From Glaciihabitans tibetensis (GTDB lineage: Bacteria > Actinomycetota > Actinomycetes > Actinomycetales > Microbacteriaceae): 64,000 nucleotides of DNA. The position numbers and the translations under genes were made by a program. How positions within the stretch are numbered: the stretch's first letter is position 1; every line of letters starts with the position of its first letter. The notes beneath the pieces were generated by a model that searched no databases, was not told the DNA's origin, and saw nothing but the letters and a program-made list of their open reading frames with translations. Below are positions 56,412-64,000 of this stretch, piece after piece. The stretch is from positions 398,738-462,737 of the forward strand of contig NZ_PVTL01000002.1 in assembly GCF_003003265.1 (NCBI RefSeq). Direction: 5' to 3'.

Positions 56412-57608
56412 ATGTCGGAACGCGTAGTCCTCGCCTATTCGGGCGGCCTGGACACCTCAGTTGGTATCGGATGGCTGAAAGACGCCACGGGCAAAGAGGT
56501 CGTGGCGCTTGCCGTTGACGTCGGCCAGGGTGGCGAAGACATGGAGGACATCCGCCAGCGCGCCCTCGACTGTGGCGCCGTGGAAGCGGTCGTCGTCGAC
56601 GCGAAGAACGAATTCGCCGAGGACTACCTCATGCCCGCGCTCAAGGCCAACGCGATGTACCAGAAGACGTACCCTCTCGTCTCGGCGCTGAGCCGCCCGG
56701 TTATCGCCCGACACCTCGCCCGCATCGCGAAGGAACTTGGCGCCGATTCCGTAGCGCACGGCTGCACGGGCAAGGGCAACGACCAGGTTCGCTTTGAGGC
56801 CGCCGTCGCGGCTCTGGCACCCGATCTCACCAGCATCGCGCCGGTTCGCGACCTCGCCCTGACCCGCGACAAGGCCATCATCTACGCGGAGCAGAACAAC
56901 CTGCCCATCCGCCAGAGCGCGGCAAGCCCGTACTCGATCGACAAAAACGTCTGGGGCCGGGCGGTGGAGACCGGGTTCCTTGAGGACCCGTGGAACGCAC
57001 CGATCGAGGACCTCTACGAGTACACGATGGACCCGTCCGTACTGAAGCCGGCCGACGAGGTCGTCATCACGTTCACCGCCGGTATTCCGACGGCGATCAA
57101 CGGCAAGGCGGTCACCCCGCTTGAGGCAGTCGAGCAGCTGAACATCCTCGCGGGCAAGCACGGCGTTGGCCGCATCGACGTGGTCGAAGACCGCCTGGTC
57201 GGCATCAAGAGCCGTGAGGTTTACGAAGCTCCCGCCGCTACGGCCCTGATCGCCGCCCACGAGGCACTCGAGTCGCTGACGCTCGAACGTGACGTCAACC
57301 GTTACAAGCGCGGGGTTGAGGCCGAATGGTCGAACCTCGTCTATGACGGTCTGTGGTTCTCGGGCCTCAAGCGCAGCCTCGATGTATTCATCGACGACAC
57401 GCAGAAGTACGTGAGCGGCGACATTCGCCTCAAGCTGCAGGGTGGACGCGCCGTCGTCACGGGGCAGAAGAGCGATCAGAGCCTCTACGACTTCAGCCTC
57501 GCCACCTACGACACCGGGGACACCTTCGACCAGTCGCTGTCGAAGGGCTTCATCGAGATCTGGTCTCTTCCGAGCAAGATCTCGGCGCGCCGCGACCTCG
57601 GCGCGTAG
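56412..57608 (+). CDS. argG: Argininosuccinate synthase
   Basis: 398 residues, ATG at 56412. The PP-loop [18 protein letters not shown] is at the N-terminus and [15 protein letters not shown] binds ATP/citrulline. Joins citrulline and aspartate. argH follows after 18 bp. Confidence 0.97.
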   Translation: MSERVVLAYSGGLDTSVGIGWLKDATGKEVVALAVDVGQGGEDMEDIRQRALDCGAVEAVVVDAKNEFAEDYLMPALKANAMYQKTYPLVSALSRPVIARHLARIAKELGADSVAHGCTGKGNDQVRFEAAVAALAPDLTSIAPVRDLALTRDKAIIYAEQNNLPIRQSAASPYSIDKNVWGRAVETGFLEDPWNAPIEDLYEYTMDPSVLKPADEVVITFTAGIPTAINGKAVTPLEAVEQLNILAGKHGVGRIDVVEDRLVGIKSREVYEAPAATALIAAHEALESLTLERDVNRYKRGVEAEWSNLVYDGLWFSGLKRSLDVFIDDTQKYVSGDIRLKLQGGRAVVTGQKSDQSLYDFSLATYDTGDTFDQSLSKGFIEIWSLPSKISARRDLGA

Positions 57609-59194
<1,586 letters not shown>

Positions 59195-59210
59195 GCGCAA
59201 GGCTTCCAGC

Positions 59211-59858
59211 GTGAACCACGACCCCTTCGCTCGCGACGGCCTCGAGATGGTTCCTCCTCGGCGACCCGCGTTTGACCGAGACCTGCTGCGCCAGTCGGCG
59301 CTTACAGTGGCGCCAATGTTGTTGGGCGCAACGATCACCTGCAGCGGCGTGACTGTTCGCCTCACGGAGGTCGAGGCTTACCTCGGAGCCGAGGACCCGG
59401 GGTCGCACGCGTTCCGCGGACCAACGCCCCGGAATGCCCCGATGTACGGTGACGCCGGGCATCTCTACTGCTATTTCACCTACGGCATGCACACGTGCGC
59501 AAACGTGACAACGGGGCCCGTCGGGAGCGCGCAAGCAGTTCTGCTGCGCGCCGGAGAGGTTGTCGGGGGTGTGGCGCTCGCCCGTTCGCGGCGGACTACC
59601 AGCCGCATCGACCCTGATCTTGCGCGCGGCCCGGCCCGGCTCACGGTCGCGTTGGGGATCACGTTGGATGACTCAGGAGTTGACCTTGGCAGTGGTCGGG
59701 TGCAGCTCGAACTCGCTCCTGAACCCGCCCACTACGGCTCGGGTCCACGCACGGGCGTATCGGGGCCGGGTGGAAGTTTGGACTACCCGTGGCGCTTCTG
59801 GATTCCGAACGAGTCGTCGGTGTCACCGTATCGACGTTCCGTGGTCAGGAAAACGTGA
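59211..59858 (+). CDS. 3-methyladenine DNA glycosylase (AAG/MPG family)
   Basis: 215 residues, GTG start. LTEVEAYLGAEDPGSHAFRG carries the catalytic Glu, and GHLYCYFTYGMHTCANV is typical of the AAG fold. It removes alkylated purines in base excision repair. The mycobacterial mpg gene also lies between argH and tyrS. Confidence 0.93.
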   Translation: MNHDPFARDGLEMVPPRRPAFDRDLLRQSALTVAPMLLGATITCSGVTVRLTEVEAYLGAEDPGSHAFRGPTPRNAPMYGDAGHLYCYFTYGMHTCANVTTGPVGSAQAVLLRAGEVVGGVALARSRRTTSRIDPDLARGPARLTVALGITLDDSGVDLGSGRVQLELAPEPAHYGSGPRTGVSGPGGSLDYPWRFWIPNESSVSPYRRSVVRKT

Positions 59859-59912
59859 TGGTCCGGCCTTCCTCCAGCCGAATGAGCTCTAAGCGGATGC
59901 CGCAATGCCCAC

Positions 59913-60608
59913 TCAGAACGGCACGTTCGACTGCACCGTGATCAGGAGAAGAGCCCCGGTCGCGCACGCCCAGATCAGACTGACCAGGGTGCCGATGATG
60001 AAACGCTCCCGCGCCTCCGGGCTGTCAAGTTCGTTGAACCGACCGAGGCCTTTGATCGCAACGATGACGGCGATTCCCTCTACCCGCCCCACGGCAAGGC
60101 AGCCGAGCACGGCGATGCGTTCGAGATACCCGATCGTTGACCCTCCGCGCAGCACCTCGCGCCCGCCAGCGTAATTGTCTTCGGGCTGATCGTGGCGGAT
60201 ATCGCGCTCACCACCGTCGCCCTCGCCGCCCTCGCCGAAACTGACGCGCGCGCCTCGTGCTGGGCCACCGTCGCCCGCCGGCACGATCCCGCCGTGGAGG
60301 CCAGCCCGCACGGAGTGGGACTCGGCACGGCCAACCACATAGAGCGTCAGCGGGCCTCCCGCAACAACGCCGAGCACAAACAGTTCCACCGCGAGAATCG
60401 AACCAACCATGGGGTGGGGCGGCCACAGTTGCAGACCGAGCGCACTGGCCAGGAGCCCCAGCGCAACCGGGGTCGCGGAGAGGGCGCCCACGAGGGGCAG
60501 GTTGATCCTCGCCGAAACGATCGCGAGCACGATGCAGACGCCGATGGCAAGAGCGGCACCGGCCCACAGGTAGTTGTCGAGCAGATAGAACAAGTTGAGA
60601 TCAGGCAT
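59913..60608 (-). CDS. Polytopic membrane protein paired with a SatD-like gene
   Basis: 231 residues from ATG 60608 (MPDLNLFYLLDNYLW); the open frame continues upstream but would overlap the neighbour's frame and is rejected. About six TMs: 11-30, 36-60, 70-95 and three in the C-terminal half, with a Gly/Asp-rich loop (about 105-150). Gene order 3' of the SatD-like gene suggests co-function. No known family recognised. Confidence 0.75.
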   Translation of the reverse strand: MPDLNLFYLLDNYLWAGAALAIGVCIVLAIVSARINLPLVGALSATPVALGLLASALGLQLWPPHPMVGSILAVELFVLGVVAGGPLTLYVVGRAESHSVRAGLHGGIVPAGDGGPARGARVSFGEGGEGDGGERDIRHDQPEDNYAGGREVLRGGSTIGYLERIAVLGCLAVGRVEGIAVIVAIKGLGRFNELDSPEARERFIIGTLVSLIWACATGALLLITVQSNVPF

Positions 60609-60667
60609 CGGTGCAAGTCTGGCGGACACCCCCGACGGTGTCGACTGGGTATCGGATGCGGCCGCTG

Positions 60668-61336
60668 CTACGCGTGGGCCGGTCCGTCGTCGGGCCGGAC
60701 CGTCGCGGTGGTGGCGGTGGTGGTGGTGGCGGTGGCGGCGGCGGCGTTCGCCTCGCCCAGCAGACGGACAAGCGGACCCATCGCGGCAAGCTCCGACCGG
60801 ATACCGGCGGTCCGGGCACGCTGGCTGGCCGCTTGCGGCGATATAGCCAGCCGGGCCGCGGCATCCGCCTGGGACATCCCCGTCGCCACGAGGTCGAACA
60901 GCTCCCAGCCCTCCGCGGTTCTCCGCGCGCGCAGCAGCAGCAACAGCTCGAGCAATGGAGCAACGTCGGCGGCACCGAGGAGGTGATCGTCCGCGACCGA
61001 AAGAGCAAAGCGGAACGGCGCGCGCTTGGCGCGGTCGACAGCGTCCCGAGCGGCAACAAACGCTGGTCCGCTGGCTTCGCGGGTGTTGCGGGGTAGGGGA
61101 GTTCTGGTGGTTCCGATGCCGCACCCCACACTCCACTGTCCGCCGCGGGTTAGCTCGAGAATGAGCGCGAGGGTCGGTTCGGGGGTGGCAAACAGCGCCT
61201 GGATCTCGTCACCCGCGTTGCGATCAACGGGCAGCGCGAGGTGCTTCTCGTAACGGGCGTTGAGTCCGGCGACCGCCGCTCCCGCCAGATCGCCGCGGCG
61301 TGTGCTGTCCACTTGATCTGCAGTTATCACAAACAC
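60668..61336 (-). CDS. SatD-family protein with C-terminal HTH
   Basis: 222 residues from GTG 61336, which has CAGGGAG 9 nt upstream; a TTG at 61345 touches that site and is less likely. The N-terminal SatD-like part (VITADQVDSTRRG; AGDEIQALFATP) resembles a nucleotide-cyclase-like fold; a helix-turn-helix follows (MSQADAAARLAISPQAASQR, about 160-180). The Ala/Thr-rich tail is encoded by a GGY trinucleotide run. The name comes from the streptococcal sat locus; the function is unknown. Confidence 0.8.
   Translation of the reverse strand: MFVITADQVDSTRRGDLAGAAVAGLNARYEKHLALPVDRNAGDEIQALFATPEPTLALILELTRGGQWSVGCGIGTTRTPLPRNTREASGPAFVAARDAVDRAKRAPFRFALSVADDHLLGAADVAPLLELLLLLRARRTAEGWELFDLVATGMSQADAAARLAISPQAASQRARTAGIRSELAAMGPLVRLLGEANAAAATATTTTATTATVRPDDGPAHA
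60707..60745. repeat. GGY trinucleotide run in the SatD-like gene
   Basis: Thirteen ggt/ggc triplets on the + strand code for Ala/Thr on the minus strand near the C-terminus of the SatD-like protein; length variation would be tolerated. Confidence 0.85.
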
Positions 61337-61442
61337 GTCTATCAACTCCCTGCGCCTGATTAGCCTCGCATCAAGTCTACTGACTAGACAAGCGAGTAAT
61401 CAAGGTCGCTGGCTTGTTTCCAGTGGCGCGGTCGGCCTCGGC

Positions 61443-61448
61443 TACCCT
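61443..61448 (+). promoter_or_regulatory. -10 hexamer for a leaderless tyrS transcript
   Basis: TACCCT followed by 7 nt and GTG at 61456. No T-box leader is seen. Confidence 0.4.
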
Positions 61449-61455
61449 GTAGATC

Positions 61456-62763
61456 GTGCCAGTTCACTCCTCCGAACATTTCTCCCGCCAGAGCAACGAC
61501 TCTTCCTTCCCCACCCTGTGGGATGAACTTCAGTGGCGCGGCCTGATCCACGTCTCCACAAACGAGGACGAACTGCGCGATCTGCTCGCGGGGGAGCCGA
61601 TCACGTACTACTGCGGCTTTGACCCGACGGCTCCCAGCCTGCACCTCGGCAACTTCGTGCAGCTGATGCTGATGCGCAGGCTCCAGCTCGCGGGCCACCG
61701 TCCGCTCGGCCTAGTCGGGGGCTCCACCGGTCTCATCGGAGACCCGCGCCCCACCGCGGAACGCACTCTCAACACGCCTGAGGTTGTGGCCGAATGGGTC
61801 GGCTACCTGCAGGCCCAGGTTGCCAAATTCCTCAGCTTCGAGGGCGACAACGCGGCCAGGCTCGTGAACAACCTCGACTGGACCTCGCCATTGAGTGCCA
61901 TCGAGTTTTTGCGGGACATCGGCAAGTACTTCCGGGTGGGCACCATGATCAAGAAGGATGCCGTCAGCACCCGACTGAACTCCGATGAGGGCATCAGTTA
62001 CACCGAATTCAGCTACCAGATATTGCAGGGCCTCGACTTTCGTCAGCTGTTCGTTGACCACAACTGCGTTCTGCAAACCGGTGGCTCCGATCAGTGGGGC
62101 AACCTGACGAGCGGAGTAGACCTCGTCAAGCGCTCGCTCGGTTCGACCGTGCACGCCATCGGCACGCCGCTGATCACCAACTCGGATGGCCGCAAATTCG
62201 GAAAGAGCGAGGGCAACGCGATCTGGCTCGATGAAAAACTCACGAGCCCCTACGCCGTCTACCAGTTCTGGCTGAACACGGATGACGCGGATGTCGTCGA
62301 CCGGCTCAAGGTATTCACCTTCCTCACCCGAGCCCAGATTGACGAGCTGGGCGAGGCGGTCGCGACCGAGCCGTTCCGCCGTCTGGCGCAGCGCACGCTC
62401 GCCTTTGAGGTGACGACGCTCATCCACGGTGAGGCAGCGACCCTCGCCGCGATCGCCGCGGCGGAAGCTCTGTTTGGCCAGGGTGATCTGGCGGCTCTCG
62501 ACGAGGTCACGCTGGCCAGCGCGATCGACGCACTTCCCACCGCGATCGCGACGGCGGGTTCGCCGGTTACCCAGGTGCTCCTCGACGCAGGCTTGGTCGC
62601 GAGTCTGGGGGAGGCCCGGCGTGCGATCGGCCAGGGTGGCGTGTACCTGAATAACGTGAAGGTGGATGATGACGCGGCGCTGATTGGACAGTCAGTACTG
62701 CACGGAAAGTTCGCCGTGCTGCGCCGGGGCAAGAAGACGCTCGCCGGCGTGCGGATCGGCTAG
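61456..62763 (+). CDS. tyrS: Tyrosine-tRNA ligase
   Basis: 435 residues, GTG start; the first about 20 residues are not conserved. HLGN in PSLHLGNF (HIGH motif, about 56-59) and KFGKSEG (KMSKS motif, about 248-254) are intact, and the C-terminal S4 domain (GGVYLNNVKVDDD) is present. It charges tRNA-Tyr. The argH-mpg-tyrS neighbourhood is the mycobacterial order. Confidence 0.96.
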   Translation: MPVHSSEHFSRQSNDSSFPTLWDELQWRGLIHVSTNEDELRDLLAGEPITYYCGFDPTAPSLHLGNFVQLMLMRRLQLAGHRPLGLVGGSTGLIGDPRPTAERTLNTPEVVAEWVGYLQAQVAKFLSFEGDNAARLVNNLDWTSPLSAIEFLRDIGKYFRVGTMIKKDAVSTRLNSDEGISYTEFSYQILQGLDFRQLFVDHNCVLQTGGSDQWGNLTSGVDLVKRSLGSTVHAIGTPLITNSDGRKFGKSEGNAIWLDEKLTSPYAVYQFWLNTDDADVVDRLKVFTFLTRAQIDELGEAVATEPFRRLAQRTLAFEVTTLIHGEAATLAAIAAAEALFGQGDLAALDEVTLASAIDALPTAIATAGSPVTQVLLDAGLVASLGEARRAIGQGGVYLNNVKVDDDAALIGQSVLHGKFAVLRRGKKTLAGVRIG

Positions 62764-62867
62764 GACGAAGTCCCGCGGATAGACCCGAGCTCGGTGATAG
62801 CGAAGCCCATTCAGCTTTTCGATAGTATTCGTCGGTAAACATTGCGTATACACCTCAGAGGAGCTAT

Positions 62868-63677
62868 GTGAGCGACGTCAAGGATCCACCCGGTACCGCT
62901 GCCTTCGGTCAGATTCTCGCCGCCGCGGGTGTCGCACCGCTGCGGAAGCCGGGAGAGCCGGCTGCCCAGCCAAAGCTGACGCCAGCTACGAGACGCGAAT
63001 CGCGCGAACAGTTGCGAGGCCGACCAGGCCGGCGTGCATGGAACCGGAGGCCGCACAGCAGGCGATCGGCCGCAGGGAACGCGAGCGCATCGAAGCAGCG
63101 CGCACGGGGTGGAGCTGCGCCGAAGGCAAGCGTCATCGACTGGAGTGCGCTCGCGCTGGCGGTCGTGGTCCCGCCAGCAGGGTTACTCCTGAGCGTTGCC
63201 GCGCACATCGCCGACCGTCGTCGGGTGGGATGGGCCACGACGGTTACCAAAATCTCGACCGGGGTCGCGTGCGTGCTCACCATCGTGCTTGCGGCCGGAA
63301 CTGTGGTCGCTCTTGAGCTCCGCCACGAGGGCGCGGCACACGACGCGATTGTTGCGAGCAGCGCTGAATTCTGCGGAGCGCTTGCTTCTCCCGACGATCT
63401 ACTCAGCAGCAGTACCCTCGGATGGCCCGCGGTGGGCAGCACCATCCCGCTGACGATCACGGCGATGGAGCAATACACGGCGCGCTGGACCTCCATCGCG
63501 GCGATCGCACCGGAGGGCATCCAGCATGGCGCGCAGCAGTTGGTCGTGGCGGGCCAGGCAGCCGTCGACTCTGTGACCGCCTCGCGCACGGTCGATCACG
63601 CCAGCAATGTGGCTCGACTGGAAGCCGCAGCCGACTCGTCAGGCATCACCCAGTGGGCCGACCAGTATTGCCAGTGA
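62868..63677 (+). CDS. Unknown membrane protein between tyrS and the rRNA operon
   Basis: 269 residues, GTG at 62868 after AGAGGAG (an ATG two bases earlier is followed at once by a stop). A basic, disordered N-terminus (about 1-88) is followed by two TMs (about 93-112 and 125-148) and an outside domain with two cysteines (about 168 and 268) that could pair. The cytosolic part is Arg/Ala-rich. No family recognised. Confidence 0.75.
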   Translation: MSDVKDPPGTAAFGQILAAAGVAPLRKPGEPAAQPKLTPATRRESREQLRGRPGRRAWNRRPHSRRSAAGNASASKQRARGGAAPKASVIDWSALALAVVVPPAGLLLSVAAHIADRRRVGWATTVTKISTGVACVLTIVLAAGTVVALELRHEGAAHDAIVASSAEFCGALASPDDLLSSSTLGWPAVGSTIPLTITAMEQYTARWTSIAAIAPEGIQHGAQQLVVAGQAAVDSVTASRTVDHASNVARLEAAADSSGITQWADQYCQ

Positions 63678-63728
63678 CAAGCTGGGCTGACTGACTTCAC
63701 CCCTGCGACACGCCCGGGCGTAACGTGC

Positions 63729-63773
63729 AGTTGCCCCACTCGTCATCTGCGCGTAATGTCATCTCTCGTCACC
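63729..63773. repeat. Two possible relatives of the 5601 array element
   Basis: ttgccccactcgtcatc (63731) and aatgtcatctctcgtcacc (63755) resemble array copies 4 and 7 (gtgccccaattcgtc, gtgtcacgatttgt). Spacing is 25 bp. The match is weaker than inside the array. Confidence 0.3.
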
Positions 63774-63849
63774 CCACAGGTTCGGAAAGTCGAAGTGCTT
63801 ACCGGCCTCAAGCGGGACCAAATCCCATCAACAAACTGAGCGTCAATGT

Positions 63850-64000
63850 TCGTTTGAAGTTGCGGATGTAACAGTCACTCAGACTTCGTTTTCTAACGAA
63901 GACTCGTGTGATAGGTTTGTGAAGTTGCCCTGAGGAACACCGTGAGGTGGGATCAGGTGCGTCCGATCCTTGAGAACTCAACAGCGTGCACAATGTCAAA
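63850..64000 (+). promoter_or_regulatory. Ribosomal RNA operon promoter and leader (16S lies beyond the window)
   Basis: The block ccttgagaactcaacagcgt (from 63969) with gcacaatgtcaaa following is the conserved actinobacterial rrn leader just upstream of 16S rRNA. Upstream, a 7-bp hairpin cttcgtt/aacgaag with ttct loop lies at 63884-63901, and TTGAAG (63854) with CAGACT (63880) could be promoter elements, though their spacing (20 bp) is long. Confidence 0.75.

Noticed and set aside
60609..61136. Upstream extension of the membrane protein gene 59913-60608
   Set aside because: It would overlap the SatD-like gene in another frame and reads as low-complexity shadow protein.
63854..63885. Definite rRNA promoter
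   Set aside because: TTGAAG and CAGACT are 20 bp apart, so only a tentative mention within the leader feature is justified.

Overview
The window is a high-GC bacterial chromosome segment, most likely from an actinomycete of the Microbacteriaceae type. Four things suggest this. The gene order matches the conserved actinobacterial blocks pnp-pepR-dapB-thyX-dapA-rnj-ftsK-pgsA-cinA-clgR-recA-recX-miaB-miaA-dapF-hflX-lexA and infC-rpmI-rplT-trmH-pheST-argCJBDF-argGH-tyrS. GTG starts and 1-4 bp start/stop overlaps are frequent. Many starts sit 6-7 nt behind a TANNNT hexamer, as in leaderless mRNAs. Marker genes include clgR, DUF3046, thyX, priA-type hisA and mycobacterial-type SOS boxes. The genus cannot be fixed from the sequence alone.

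Layout. 1-2707: a flavin monooxygenase/FMN reductase pair (the first gene truncated by the window edge) and a duplicated-domain membrane protein. 3019-5289: pnp with a long structured leader and a strong terminator. 5400-8357: an accessory insertion between pnp and its usual neighbour pepR, with several repeat arrays, an aldo/keto reductase, a TetR regulator and a 38-bp perfect palindrome. 8358-17057: pepR, a phosphatase, an acetyltransferase, dapB, an epimerase, an OsmC protein, thyX, dapA and rnj. 17140-20170: a MacAB-like ABC exporter. 20235-27570: ftsK, pgsA, cinA-type pncC, clgR, DUF3046, recA and recX. 27684-34758: miaB, miaA, dapF, a methyltransferase, hflX, lexA and an SOS-linked LysM protein. 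34779-38687: hisC-hisB-hisH-hisA and an SseB-family gene. 38709-40024: a secreted lipoprotein esterase and DUF1844. 40269-42401: infC-rpmI-rplT and trmH. 42504-45787: a GluABCD-type amino-acid ABC transporter. 45844-49586: pheS-pheT. 49688-59194: an Arg-rich leader peptide, argC-J-B-D-F, an acyltransferase-like membrane protein where argR usually sits, argG, argH and a 48-residue membrane protein. 59211-63677: a 3-methyladenine glycosylase, a satD-like pair, tyrS and an unknown membrane protein. The window ends in what looks like an rRNA-operon leader just upstream of a 16S gene.

How the parts work together. dapB, dapA and dapF serve diaminopimelate/lysine synthesis. recA, recX, lexA and the LysM gene form a LexA-governed DNA-damage set with visible SOS boxes. 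pnp and rnj are the RNA-decay enzymes. clgR, probably under an ECF sigma factor, serves proteostasis. The arg cluster makes arginine from glutamate, and the glutamate-type transporter lies nearby. The most notable points are the arginine leader peptide with argR missing from its usual place, a helically phased 31-bp repeat array, the 38-bp palindrome beside tetR, an AUC start for infC, and two housekeeping genes (recX, pheS) that each carry five in-frame 15-bp repeats.
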